DNA of 64,000 nucleotides from positions 1 through 64,000 of the forward strand of contig NZ_JACONT010000004.1 in assembly GCF_014358075.1 (NCBI RefSeq), in the 5' to 3' direction. The position numbers and the translations under genes are program-made. Source of the DNA: Sphingomonas albertensis. GTDB taxonomy: Bacteria > Pseudomonadota > Alphaproteobacteria > Sphingomonadales > Sphingomonadaceae. Below, in pieces: positions 37,885 to 46,726 of this stretch; the first letter of the stretch is position 1; each line of letters begins with the position of its first letter. The notes beneath the pieces are model-generated. The model saw only the letters and a program-made list of their open reading frames with translations. It ran no database searches and had not been told where the DNA came from.

Positions 37885-38796
37885 TTGGCCACGCTTGGAA
37901 TGTCCCCCGCGGAGAAGGATGCCGTCGAGGCGTTCCGTCGCGATGTCGTCGAACCGTCGATGACGAAGCTCGTGATCATCGATTTCTGGGCGGAATGGTG
38001 CGGGCCGTGCAAGGCGTTGACGCCGACGCTGGAGAAGGTCGCCGCCGACTATGCCGACAAGGGCGTCGTGCTGGCGAAGGTCGACACCGACAAGAATCAG
38101 TTCATCGCCGCGCAATTCCAGATCAAGTCGATCCCGACCGTCTACGCGATGTTCCAGGGCCAGCTGGTCGCCGACATGACAAGCGCACGCACCGAATCAC
38201 AGCTGCGCGTGATCCTCGACCAGTTGCTCAAGCAGCTGCCGATCGAGGCGGACGCGACGGACGCGGCGCCCGATATCGAGCCATTGATCGCGGTGGGCGA
38301 AGCGGCGCTGGCCGAGGGCGATGGCGAGCGCGCGCTCGGCATTTTCCGCGAGATCGCCGAGATCGCGCCCGAGCATCCCGCGGTTCATGCAGGGTTCGTC
38401 CGCGCGCTGGTCGCGACCGGGCAGTTCGACGAGGCGAGCGACTGGCTGGCGAACCTCGATCCGGCGATCGCCAAGGATCCGGCGATCACCCGCGCGCAGG
38501 CCGCGCTCGCGCTCGCGCAGTCGGCGCCCCCGGTCGCCGACCTGTCGCCGTTGATCGCCGCGGTCGAGGCGAACCCCGACGACCTGCAGGCTCGGTTCGC
38601 GCTCGCCAACGGCCAGATGGCGGCGAACGACCGCGATGCCGCCGCGGACACGTTCCTCGGCATCATCGCCACCGAGCGCGACTGGAACGACGGCGCGGCG
38701 CGCGCGCAGTTGCTGAAATTGTTCGAAGTCGTCGGGCTCGAAGACCCATGGGTCTCTGGACAGCGGCGGCGTCTGTCTGCGATCCTGTTCGGATGA
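37885..38796 (+). CDS. Thioredoxin-domain protein with TPR-like C-terminus (CnoX/YbbN-like)
   Basis: The 303-residue product has an N-terminal thioredoxin fold with an intact active site WAEWCGPCKAL (Cys39 and Cys42). The C-terminal half is a helical region built of TPR-like repeats (LIAVGEAALAEGDGERALGIF; ARFALANGQMAANDRDAAADT). This is the architecture of CnoX, a holdase that protects proteins from oxidation and delivers them to chaperones. The start is a TTG at 37885 with GGGAG 7 bp upstream; a TTG at 37879 is too close to that site. It is the first gene of a coupled set with the Lon N-domain and Trm112-like genes. Confidence 0.9.
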   Translation: MATLGMSPAEKDAVEAFRRDVVEPSMTKLVIIDFWAEWCGPCKALTPTLEKVAADYADKGVVLAKVDTDKNQFIAAQFQIKSIPTVYAMFQGQLVADMTSARTESQLRVILDQLLKQLPIEADATDAAPDIEPLIAVGEAALAEGDGERALGIFREIAEIAPEHPAVHAGFVRALVATGQFDEASDWLANLDPAIAKDPAITRAQAALALAQSAPPVADLSPLIAAVEANPDDLQARFALANGQMAANDRDAAADTFLGIIATERDWNDGAARAQLLKLFEVVGLEDPWVSGQRRRLSAILFG

Positions 38797-39434
38797 CCAC
38801 CGAGTCCGCCCCCCCGCGCGCTACTACGCGTCTGTCGATCTTCCCGCTGCCGGGGGCGCTGTTGTTCCCGGGCATGCACCTGCCGCTGCACATGTTCGAG
38901 CCGCGCTATCGGGCGATGATCAGCGATGCGATGGCGCGCGACCGGCGGATCGGGATGATCCAGCCGCGGGGCGGACCGCATGACGACGCGGACGCGCTGT
39001 ACGACATCGGCTGCGTCGGCAAGATCGCCGAGGTCGAGGCGCTCGACGACGGGCGCTACAACGTCGTGCTCGAGGGCGTCGCGCTGTTCCGGATCGTCCG
39101 CGAGTTGGACGTGACGACCGCGTTCCGTCAGGTCGAGGCGGAGTTGCTGCCGTTGATCGAGGACGATTCGCTGTCGCTGGGTCGGCGCTCTTCGCTGGAA
39201 CTGGAATCGCGCCGGTTCGCGGACATGCAGGGCTATGCGGTCGATTGGGATGCGGTCGGGCGGCTCGACGACGAGAGCCTGGTCAACGGCATCGCGCAGA
39301 TCGCGCCATTCGATGCGGCTGCCAAACAGGCGTTGCTCGAGGCACCGGATATCGAACAGCGCGCCGAACTGATCATCCAGTTGATGCAGTTCTTCGGCCG
39401 GCATGACGGCGACGAATCGGTGACGTTGCAGTGA
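38793..39434 (+). CDS. Lon N-terminal substrate-binding domain protein
   Basis: The 213-residue product consists of the LON substrate-binding domain alone, without ATPase or protease domains. [22 protein letters not shown] and [20 protein letters not shown] are the family signature. Such stand-alone proteins are common in alphaproteobacteria and lie next to the thioredoxin-TPR gene. Their function is unknown. The ATG overlaps the upstream stop by 4 bp and its own stop overlaps the next GTG, so the three genes are coupled. Confidence 0.9.
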   Translation: MTTESAPPRATTRLSIFPLPGALLFPGMHLPLHMFEPRYRAMISDAMARDRRIGMIQPRGGPHDDADALYDIGCVGKIAEVEALDDGRYNVVLEGVALFRIVRELDVTTAFRQVEAELLPLIEDDSLSLGRRSSLELESRRFADMQGYAVDWDAVGRLDDESLVNGIAQIAPFDAAAKQALLEAPDIEQRAELIIQLMQFFGRHDGDESVTLQ

Positions 39435-39619
39435 GCACGCTCGATCCGTGGCTACTCGAACGCCTGGTTTGCCCCGCGACTCGTACGCCGCTGCGCTATG
39501 ACGAGGCAGCGCAGGAACTCGTCTCGGACGCGGCGGGCCTGGCCTATCCGATCAAAGACGGCGTCCCGGTGATGCTGGTCGAGGAAGCGCGGCGGATCGA
39601 CGGACGCGTAGCCGATTGA
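39431..39619 (+). CDS. Trm112-like small protein
   Basis: The 62-residue product matches the Trm112/YcaR family. [21 protein letters not shown] and [19 protein letters not shown] are diagnostic. Only one cysteine of the usual zinc-binding pair remains in the first motif (CPATRTPL). Members act as small partners of methyltransferases or have no known role in bacteria. The GTG start overlaps the preceding stop (GTGA). Confidence 0.92.
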   Translation: MSTLDPWLLERLVCPATRTPLRYDEAAQELVSDAAGLAYPIKDGVPVMLVEEARRIDGRVAD

Positions 39620-40263
39620 TGCCAGCGACCGACCGCCGCCTTTGGACTCTGGGCGCGGTGTGGGGACTTGGGCTGGTCGCGTCGGGCTGGGCGCCGTTCG
39701 ACCGCGCGACGTGGTGGATGGAGATCGCGCCCGTCCTGATCGCCTTTCCGATACTGATCGCGCTGCGACGCAGCTTCTCGTTCACGACCCTCGCACTCGT
39801 CCTAATTGCGCTCCACGGCCTCGTCCTTATGCTGGGCGGCGCATACACCTATGCCCGCGTACCGATCGGTTTCGCGGTCCAGGACATGCTGCATCTCGCG
39901 CGCAATCCGTATGATCGGTTCGGCCATTTGATGCAGGGCTTCGTGCCCGCGATCGTGTTGCGGGAAGTTCTGGTGCGGACCGGGGCGATCACTGCGCCGC
40001 GACTATTGGCCGTTACCGTGCTGGCCTATTGTCTCAGCGTCAGCGCGCTGTACGAATTGATCGAGTTTGGTGCCGCAGTGTCGCTGGGCCAGGGCGCGGA
40101 TGCTTTCCTGGGAACGCAAGGCGACGCATGGGATACGCAGTGGGATATGCTGATGTGCCTTGTCGGTGCATCGCTCGCGCTGCTCGTATTGTCGCGCGTT
40201 CACGACCGGCAGATCGAACGGCTCAAGGCTCAACGCTGCATGATTTCACCTAGCGTCGGGTGA
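39619..40263 (+). CDS. DUF2238 (YjdF-like) membrane protein
   Basis: The 214-residue product is an inner-membrane protein with about six hydrophobic segments. YDRFGHLMQGFVPAIVLRE, ALYELIEFGAAVSLGQGADAFLGTQGD and WDTQWDMLMCLVGA are characteristic of DUF2238. The ATG shares one base with the stop of the Trm112-like gene; a TTG at 39616 is less likely. Its 3' end overlaps that of bluB by 14 bp on the opposite strand. The function is unknown. Confidence 0.88.
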   Translation: MPATDRRLWTLGAVWGLGLVASGWAPFDRATWWMEIAPVLIAFPILIALRRSFSFTTLALVLIALHGLVLMLGGAYTYARVPIGFAVQDMLHLARNPYDRFGHLMQGFVPAIVLREVLVRTGAITAPRLLAVTVLAYCLSVSALYELIEFGAAVSLGQGADAFLGTQGDAWDTQWDMLMCLVGASLALLVLSRVHDRQIERLKAQRCMISPSVG

Positions 40264-40912
40264 CCTCGATCGGTTGCCGACGCTCCCAGCCTTCGCGTTC
40301 CAGTTCGGGCGTGTCGCTGTCGACCGCCGGATAGCCGATGCAGACATAGCCGATCAGGTGCCAGTTTTCGGGAAGGTCGAGCGCAGCGCGGACGCGGTCG
40401 GCATCGAGGATCGATACCCAGCCCAGACCGAGGCCGACGCAGCGGGCTGCGAGCCATAAGGTGTGGAGCGCCATGACCGCCGAATAGGCTGCGGTTTCGG
40501 GCATCGTCTGTCGGCCCAGGCCATGGCCCTGTTGCGGGTCGGGGTCGACGAAGACCGCGAGATGGCAGGGTGCGTCGTCGAGGCCCGCGAGCTTCAACCG
40601 CGCGTACCGGTCGGCGCGCGTCGGCGACTGAGCCGCGAGTGCCTGCGTGTTGCAGGCGGCGAAGGTTGCGCGGACCTCGGCGCGACGGTCGGGATCGTCG
40701 ACCGTGACGAAGCGCCATGGCTGGCTGAGGCCTACCGACGGCGCGAGGTTCGCCAGATCGAGCAGTTTGGACAGTAGCGTGGGGTCGATCGGATCGCGCC
40801 GGAAATGCCGGACGTCGCGGCGCCAGCGGATCAGCGCGGCGAGTTGGTGCTCGAAGGTTTCGAATGCGGGCATGGGGTCTGTGTGGTGTTCAGAGGCCGA
40901 CATGGTGGTCAT
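40250..40912 (-). CDS. bluB: 5,6-dimethylbenzimidazole synthase
   Basis: The product of about 220 residues is a nitroreductase-fold flavoenzyme that fragments FMN to give the lower ligand of cobalamin. RWRRDVRHFRRDPI and LANLAPSVGLSQPWRFVTV are BluB signatures. The C-terminal GLGWVSILDADRVRAALDLP and YVCIGYP agree. Starts at 40912 (MTTMSASE), 40903 and 40873 (MPAFETFE) are possible and none has a strong ribosome binding site. No other cobalamin gene is nearby and I recognise no B12 riboswitch upstream. A general nitroreductase role is a less likely alternative. Confidence 0.88.
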   Translation of the reverse strand: MTTMSASEHHTDPMPAFETFEHQLAALIRWRRDVRHFRRDPIDPTLLSKLLDLANLAPSVGLSQPWRFVTVDDPDRRAEVRATFAACNTQALAAQSPTRADRYARLKLAGLDDAPCHLAVFVDPDPQQGHGLGRQTMPETAAYSAVMALHTLWLAARCVGLGLGWVSILDADRVRAALDLPENWHLIGYVCIGYPAVDSDTPELEREGWERRQPIEVTRR

Positions 40913-41216
40913 CACGCTTTCACTAACACGGCTCGGCGTTGCGTTCTCGCTCGTCTCGATCGAGATTTTGTCGACCTTCCGGCACCTCAGACTTGTTCGG
41001 TGGTCCACGCTCCGAGTGCTTACCTCCCCGGCGGAGGCCGGGGTCCAAGTGGAAAGGCCGGTGTAATGAAGGACTGTCCGTCGTTACCACCGTTCCCCAC
41101 CTAGACCCCGGCCTCCGCCGGGGAGGGGCTTGTCGATGCGGGGTATGCTGACCTGTTTCGGGCTGACCGGCAATTCAGCAGTTGGGTGGATCAGCAATCT
41201 TGGACGTCGAACCGAC
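40913..41216. other. Intergenic region with palindromic repeat
   Basis: About 300 bp lie between bluB and the ubiH-like gene, both on the minus strand. The centre is a palindromic element (41023-41126). The side near bluB should contain the bluB promoter. I see no gene here. Confidence 0.55.
41023..41126. repeat. Palindromic element with 23-bp perfect arms
   Basis: The arms CCTCCCCGGCGGAGGCCGGG plus GTC and their exact reverse complement flank a 58-bp centre. It is related in style to the other palindromes of this window but has a different sequence. It lies between two minus-strand genes. Confidence 0.8.
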
Positions 41217-42431
41217 CTAGACCGTCATCCCCTGAAGCAGCTTCGGCAGGTCGCCGCTCTCGCCGCGTGCCTCGGCCATGAAACGGTCCTTCAGCGGCGG
41301 GATCGCGTTGACCGCGGTGATGCCGAGGCGGCGGACGGCGCTGGCGGTCTTGCCGGGGAGGCCGAACAGGCGGGTGAGCGTGTCGGTGGCGGCCGCGGTC
41401 ATGAACGTGTCGAGCCCGCGCCAGCGCTGGTAGCGCGCGAGCAGCGCCGCGTCGCCGAGGTCGAGGCCGAGGCGCTTGCCCTCGACCAGCACTTCGACGA
41501 GCGTCGCGACGTCGCGAAAGCCGAGGTTGAGGCCCTGCCCGGCGATCGGGTGGATGCCGTGGCCGGCGTCGCCGACCAGCGCGAGCCGCGTGTCGGTGAT
41601 CCGCGCGGCGTGGTGGAAGCCGAGCGGATAGGACGAGCGCGGCGTTGCCATCGAGAGCTTACCGAGGAAGCCGCCCATGCTCTTTTCCGCTTCGGCGAGG
41701 AACGCGCGGTCGCCGAGCTTGAGCATGCCGGGAGCGTTCTTCGCGTCGACTGTCCAGACGATCGCGGAGCGGTGGCCGTCGGCATCGTCGGGCAGCGGCA
41801 ACAGCGCGAACGGGCCGCTCGAATAGAAGATCTCGTACGCGACGTCGCCGTGCGGCAGTTCGTGGTGGAACGCGCCGATGATCGCGGTGTGCTCGTACGA
41901 CCAGCGCGCGATCGTGATGCCCGCAGCCTCGCGGGTCGGCGAGTTGCGGCCCTCGGCGACGATCAGCAGCGGCGCGCGGACGGTGTCGCCCGAATCCAAC
42001 ACGGCGGTGACGCCCGATTCGGCGCGGTCGACCGATGTCGCGCGCGTCTTCATGCGGAGGTCGACATGCGGCGCGGCGGTCGCGGCGTCGAACAGCGTGC
42101 GGCGGAGCAGCTTGTTCTCGTACATCGTGCCGAGCGCGCCATCGTCGGCGTCGGGGACGAAATCGAGCTTGCCCGGCTCCAGCCCGTCGCTGACGCGGAT
42201 CTGGCGGATCGCACAGCCCTGCCCCGCCAGCGTCGCGCCGATGCCGATCGCGTCGAGCATGCGGTGGCTCGCGCTCGCGACGGCCGAGGCGCGGCCGTCG
42301 AAGCCCGGCGCCAGCGTCACCGCGGGGTCGGCGGGGTCGATCACGATCGTCGAAATGCCGTGCACGTCGAGCGCCACGGCGAGCGTCGCGCCGACCAGCC
42401 CGCCACCGAGGATGATTACATCTGTGTCCAT
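41217..42431 (-). CDS. FAD-dependent monooxygenase of ubiquinone biosynthesis (UbiH/UbiF/Coq6 family)
   Basis: The 404-residue product is a class A flavin monooxygenase that should hydroxylate a ring position during ubiquinone synthesis. The FAD-binding start DVIILGGGLVGATLAVAL and the second motif LALVGDAGHGIHPIAGQGLN are intact, and FDGRASAVASASHRMLDAIG is typical of UbiH. Which ring position it modifies cannot be told from the sequence, since UbiH, UbiF and UbiL differ little. The gene diverges from ftsK. Confidence 0.87.
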   Translation of the reverse strand: MDTDVIILGGGLVGATLAVALDVHGISTIVIDPADPAVTLAPGFDGRASAVASASHRMLDAIGIGATLAGQGCAIRQIRVSDGLEPGKLDFVPDADDGALGTMYENKLLRRTLFDAATAAPHVDLRMKTRATSVDRAESGVTAVLDSGDTVRAPLLIVAEGRNSPTREAAGITIARWSYEHTAIIGAFHHELPHGDVAYEIFYSSGPFALLPLPDDADGHRSAIVWTVDAKNAPGMLKLGDRAFLAEAEKSMGGFLGKLSMATPRSSYPLGFHHAARITDTRLALVGDAGHGIHPIAGQGLNLGFRDVATLVEVLVEGKRLGLDLGDAALLARYQRWRGLDTFMTAAATDTLTRLFGLPGKTASAVRRLGITAVNAIPPLKDRFMAEARGESGDLPKLLQGMTV

Positions 42432-42574
42432 AAGGCCGCTCTATCCCGCCAGCCGGTCGCTGCCAACGCCGATCCGGACGCAGCTTAACCCGTGTTGTCG
42501 CGTGGTTACCTTGACGTTGCGCCTGTCGAGGACGATGCATTTCCGCATTATACTGCAACTGGAGATTACGGGTC

Positions 42575-44884
42575 ATGGCCAGCCGCGCGCAGCCAGCCTT
42601 GTGGCGTGAGACGGTGAAGGCGGGTGCGGTGCGCAGCGGCGCGCTGATCGCGGCGATCGCGTTGTTCGTCGGCACGCTGCTGATGGCGCTCGCGCTGGCG
42701 AGCTATCACCCGAGCGACGCGGCGTTGAACACCGCATCGGGCGGGTATCCGGACAATCTGGTCGGGCCGCCGGGCGCCTGGTTCGCCGATATCGCGCTCA
42801 CCCTGTTCGGGCCGGCGGTCGCGTTGCTGCTGCCGATCGGGCCGATCCTGGGAATGCGGCTGTGGCGCGACCTGCCGCTGGGACGCTGGGGGCGGATGTT
42901 GCGCGGGGCCGCGATCGGCGTCGCGCTGATGGCGAGCGCGCTGGCGTTCGTGTCCGGGTCTTCGGTGCTGGCGCTGCCTGCCGGTTGGGGCGGGGTGATC
43001 GGCTTGTCCGTCGCAAGTGCGGTGCATTGGGGGCTGAGCTTCATCGGCCAGCCGATCGCCGAGCTCTGGTCCGGCCGCGCGGTCGGGCTGATCGCGGCGA
43101 TCGCGGGCGCGATCGTGTGGGGCAAGAGCATCGAGATCGATCTCGGCGAGCGCAAATGGCGCTTCCCCCGCCGCAATCGGACCGAGGCGCTCGGCTATGA
43201 CGGCTTTGCGGAGATCGACGAGGACGACGAACCGCTGACCCTGACGCGCAAGCCGGTCGAGCCACGTGCCATCGCCGAGCCGGATCCGCGCCCGGCCCCC
43301 GTCATCGCCGACCGCCAGAGCGCGCCGTCGCAGGCCAAGCCCAAGGAGCGCCAGTCGTCGCTCGACCTGCGCGACAATTTCACGCTGCCGAGCCTCGATT
43401 TGCTGACGCCGTCGCCGCCGAGCCAGGGCAATGTGATCGACAAGGCGGGGCTGGAACGCAACGCGCGGCTGCTCGAGAACGTGCTCGACGATTTCAAGGT
43501 GACGGGATCGATCATCGAGGTGCGGCCGGGTCCGGTCGTGACGATGTACGAACTGGAGCCTGCCCCCGGCGTCAAGGCGAGCCGGGTGATCGCGCTGGCC
43601 GACGATATCGCGCGCAACATGTCCGCGATTTCCGCGCGTGTGGCGGTGATCCCGGGGCGCAACGTGATCGGTATCGAGCTGCCCAATGCGCGGCGCGAGG
43701 CGGTGTCGTTGCACGAGCTCGTCGGCAGCCAGACGTTCGAGGACCAGTCGGCGCAGCTGCCGATCATCCTGGGGAAGAACATTGCGGGCGATTCGGTGAT
43801 CGCCGATCTCGCGCCGATGCCGCACCTGCTGGTCGCGGGTACGACCGGCTCGGGCAAGTCGGTTGGCCTGAACAGCATGATCCTGTCGCTGCTGTACAAG
43901 CTGACGCCGAACCAGTGCCGGATGATCATGATCGATCCGAAGATGCTCGAACTGAGCATGTACGACGACATTCCGCACCTGCTGTCGCCGGTTGTCACCG
44001 ATCCCGCCAAGGCGGTGCGCGCGCTGAAATGGGCGGTCGAGACGATGGAGGATCGCTATCGCCAGATGTCCTCCGTCGGCGTGCGCAGTCTCGCCGGCTT
44101 CAACGACAAGGTCCGAGGGGCAAAGGCCAAGGGGCAGCCGCTCGGGCGGAAGGTGCAGACCGGCTATCATCCCGACACCGGCGCGCCGATGTACGAGGAG
44201 GAGAAGCTCGAATACGACGTGCTGCCGCAGATCGTCGTGATCGTCGACGAGCTCGCCGATCTGATGATGACCGCGGGCAAGGAGGTCGAATTCCTCATCC
44301 AGCGGCTCGCGCAGAAGGCGCGCGCGGCGGGCATCCACCTGATCATGGCGACGCAGCGTCCGTCGGTCGACGTCATCACCGGCGTCATCAAGGCGAACCT
44401 GCCGACGCGGATAAGCTTCCACGTCACGTCGAAGATCGATTCGCGCACCATCCTCGGCGAGCAAGGCGCGGAGCAGCTGCTCGGCAAGGGCGACATGCTC
44501 TACATGCCCGGCGGCAAGGGTATCGTCCGCGTGCACGGGCCGTTCGTGACCGATGACGAAGTGCGGCTGGTGGCGGATCACTGGCGCTCGCAGGGGCTGC
44601 CCGATTACATCTCTTCGGTGACCGAGGAGCCCGAGGAGAGCTTCGCGCTGGAGGGTTCGCCGACGAGTGAGGATTCGGCGGAGGACCAGCAATATCGCCA
44701 GGCGATCCAGCTGGTGTGCGAGTCGCAAAAGGCGTCGACCTCGTGGCTCCAGCGCCAGTTGCGCATCGGGTATAATTCGGCGGCGCGGTTGATCGAGCGG
44801 ATGGAGAAGGATGGTATCGTCGGTCGCCCGGATCATGTCGGCCGCCGCGAAGTGCTGCGCGATACCGAGGGGCATGCGATCTAG
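42575..44884 (+). CDS. ftsK: DNA translocase FtsK
   Basis: The 769-residue product pumps chromosomal DNA at the division septum and activates XerCD recombination. Four membrane segments occupy residues of about 20-190. A short linker follows, much shorter than in E. coli. The motor starts near 290; the Walker A motif GTTGSGKS is at residues 422-429 and IVVIVDELADLMM is Walker B. The C-terminal gamma winged helix (about 700-769) includes ASTSWLQRQLRIGYNSAARL. ATG 42575 begins just before the first membrane segment. The gene stands alone and is divergent from the ubiH-like gene. Confidence 0.96.
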   Translation: MASRAQPALWRETVKAGAVRSGALIAAIALFVGTLLMALALASYHPSDAALNTASGGYPDNLVGPPGAWFADIALTLFGPAVALLLPIGPILGMRLWRDLPLGRWGRMLRGAAIGVALMASALAFVSGSSVLALPAGWGGVIGLSVASAVHWGLSFIGQPIAELWSGRAVGLIAAIAGAIVWGKSIEIDLGERKWRFPRRNRTEALGYDGFAEIDEDDEPLTLTRKPVEPRAIAEPDPRPAPVIADRQSAPSQAKPKERQSSLDLRDNFTLPSLDLLTPSPPSQGNVIDKAGLERNARLLENVLDDFKVTGSIIEVRPGPVVTMYELEPAPGVKASRVIALADDIARNMSAISARVAVIPGRNVIGIELPNARREAVSLHELVGSQTFEDQSAQLPIILGKNIAGDSVIADLAPMPHLLVAGTTGSGKSVGLNSMILSLLYKLTPNQCRMIMIDPKMLELSMYDDIPHLLSPVVTDPAKAVRALKWAVETMEDRYRQMSSVGVRSLAGFNDKVRGAKAKGQPLGRKVQTGYHPDTGAPMYEEEKLEYDVLPQIVVIVDELADLMMTAGKEVEFLIQRLAQKARAAGIHLIMATQRPSVDVITGVIKANLPTRISFHVTSKIDSRTILGEQGAEQLLGKGDMLYMPGGKGIVRVHGPFVTDDEVRLVADHWRSQGLPDYISSVTEEPEESFALEGSPTSEDSAEDQQYRQAIQLVCESQKASTSWLQRQLRIGYNSAARLIERMEKDGIVGRPDHVGRREVLRDTEGHAI

Positions 44885-44896
44885 CGTCAATCTAAC

Positions 44897-45022
44897 GATC
44901 CTCCCCCGCAAGGGGGAGGTGGCACCGCAGGTGACGGAGGGGGAGGACACGGAACAGAGGTGGCGCTTGCCTCCCCCTCCGTCTGGCGAGTGCCAGCCAC
45001 CTCCCCCTGGCGGGGGAGGATT
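44897..45022. repeat. Palindromic dispersed repeat, copy 3
   Basis: The element is 126 bp and shares its outer arms and its central GACACGGAACAG segment with the copy at 20274. It lies 13 bp after ftsK and before the porin gene. The arms can form a long hairpin in RNA, which might also stop ftsK transcription. Confidence 0.85.
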
Positions 45023-45115
45023 CCTGTAATCCGGCCTTCACCCTTCCGGAGGGTTTCGGACGGTCGAGGCCCGGTATACGGGGCTGCTACGGGTTACGAA
45101 AAACAGGTGGGCGTG

Positions 45116-46501
45116 ATGGGGTATCGGCGGTTCTGGGCGGCGGTTTTGGCACTGACCGTCCCGGGTATAGCCGGCGCGCAGGAGGCGCCTAAGCAAACCC
45201 CCGGCAGTTCCACCACCGACACGCAGCATCGCCCCCGCGCCGGCGTCCGCCGCGACAGCGATCTGTCCCCGTCCGCGCTGACCGCGGATACGCAGCGAAC
45301 CCCGCCGCCCGGATTGTTCGCCGACTGGTTCGACATCCGCAAGCGGCTGACCGAGCGCGGGATCGGCGTCAGCGCGCGTTATGCGTCCGAAAGCGGGTAT
45401 AATTTCGCAGGCGGCGACCGGAAGCTGCTGCGCGAAACGGGGCAGTTCGACGTCGGCGTGCTGCTCGATCTCGACAAGGTGATCGGGCTACAGGGCGGTG
45501 CATTCCAGGCCACCCTCACCTATCGGCGCGGACGTGACCTTGGTGCGGATGCCAATCTGGGCGTGCTGCAACAGGTGCAGGAAGTGTACGGCCGCGGCCA
45601 GACGCTGCGCCTGACGCAATTCTGGTACGAGCAGAAGCTGGGCGAAAAACTCGAACTGAAGATCGGCCGCACCAATCCCGGCGAGGATTTCGCGGTGTTC
45701 TCCTGCTATTTCCAGAACCTCAGTTTCTGCGGTGCGCAGCCGGGCAATCTGGTCGGCGATTACTGGCAGAACTGGCCGGTCGGGCAATGGGGCGCGCGGC
45801 TTCGCTACGATCGGAACGAGCAGCTGACACTCAAGGCTGGGGTCTATGAAGTGAACCCGCGCAATCTCGATAACGATTTCGTGATCGGCCATTTCCACGG
45901 CGCGACCGGCGTGCTGGTGCCGGTCGAAGCCGAATGGCATCGCGGTAACGACGATGGCCGGGTCGGTGCGTACAAGATCGGCGGCTGGGTCAACACGTCG
46001 AACGGCGACGACGTGTTCTACGACGTGAACCGCCAGCCGATCGCGATCACCGGGCTCGCACCGCTCCGCCGCAACGCGCGCTACGGCGTGTATTTCAACC
46101 TCCAGCAGCAGATCACCGGCACCTCGAAGGACGGCAAGTCGGTCACCGGGCTCAGCGTGTTCCTCAACGCGACTCAGGCCGACCGCGCGACCTCGACGAC
46201 CGACAACCAGGTCGCCGCCGGACTGTTCTACAAGGGGCTGGTGCCGTGGCGGCCGGGCGACATCCTCGGCTTCGGCGTCGCGCGGACCAATGTGAACGGG
46301 CGCGTCGCGAAGGGGCAGGCGCTCGACCCGACGCGCCCCGCGGTGCAGGATGCCGAGTACGCGTCGGAGATCTACTACAGCGTCCACCCGACGCGGTGGC
46401 TCGAATTGCGGCCCAATGTGCAGTTCATCCACAACCCTGGCGGCGTGCATGACGCCAACGACGTGGGGGTGCTGGGGATGAAGGCCGCGGTCACGCTGTA
46501 G
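45116..46501 (+). CDS. OprB-family carbohydrate porin
   Basis: The 461-residue product is an outer-membrane porin. A signal peptide ends near PGIAGAQE at about residue 22. The OprB region begins at about 65 (GLFADWFDIRKRLTERGI) and includes SARYASESGYNFAGG and LKIGRTNPGEDF. The C-terminus ELRPNVQFIHNPGGV and the ending GMKAAVTL fit the last strands. ATG 45116 follows AGGTGG. OprB porins pass monosaccharides and oligosaccharides. The gene stands alone between two palindromic repeats, so its regulation and substrate are unknown. Confidence 0.9.
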   Translation: MGYRRFWAAVLALTVPGIAGAQEAPKQTPGSSTTDTQHRPRAGVRRDSDLSPSALTADTQRTPPPGLFADWFDIRKRLTERGIGVSARYASESGYNFAGGDRKLLRETGQFDVGVLLDLDKVIGLQGGAFQATLTYRRGRDLGADANLGVLQQVQEVYGRGQTLRLTQFWYEQKLGEKLELKIGRTNPGEDFAVFSCYFQNLSFCGAQPGNLVGDYWQNWPVGQWGARLRYDRNEQLTLKAGVYEVNPRNLDNDFVIGHFHGATGVLVPVEAEWHRGNDDGRVGAYKIGGWVNTSNGDDVFYDVNRQPIAITGLAPLRRNARYGVYFNLQQQITGTSKDGKSVTGLSVFLNATQADRATSTTDNQVAAGLFYKGLVPWRPGDILGFGVARTNVNGRVAKGQALDPTRPAVQDAEYASEIYYSVHPTRWLELRPNVQFIHNPGGVHDANDVGVLGMKAAVTL

Positions 46502-46548
46502 CGGCGCGGAGGATCCACGGCCGGAGTTGCTTGTTATCTCCCTCCCCT

Positions 46549-46628
46549 GTCATCCTGACGAAAGTCAGGACCCAGAGTAACAGCGGCTGCCCTGCTTGAT
46601 CCTGGGTCCTGACTTTCGTCAGGATGAC
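46549..46628. repeat. Inverted repeat with 27-bp perfect arms
   Basis: The arm starting GTCATCCTGACGAAAGTCAG at 46549 pairs exactly with the arm ending at 46628, leaving a 26-bp loop. It lies between the porin and lolA genes. It may be a dispersed palindrome that also works as a transcription barrier. No T-run follows, so it is not a typical terminator. Confidence 0.8.
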
Positions 46629-46726
46629 GGATGCGGTTGTGTGGTGACCGCGCATCGAATTGAGTGGCGAATTCAGTGGCGGTTCAAGCGCGGGGCGGCA
46701 ATTGTCCGCGTTCCAAGGAGATTTCG

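Noticed and set aside
40913..41216. Cobalamin riboswitch upstream of bluB
   Set aside because: The region is largely occupied by a palindrome and I could not find a B12-box-like element.
46664..46726. N-terminal extension of lolA from the ATG at 46664
   Set aside because: The ATG at 46727 has a strong AAGGAG at proper spacing and begins directly with a signal peptide; the extension would bury it.
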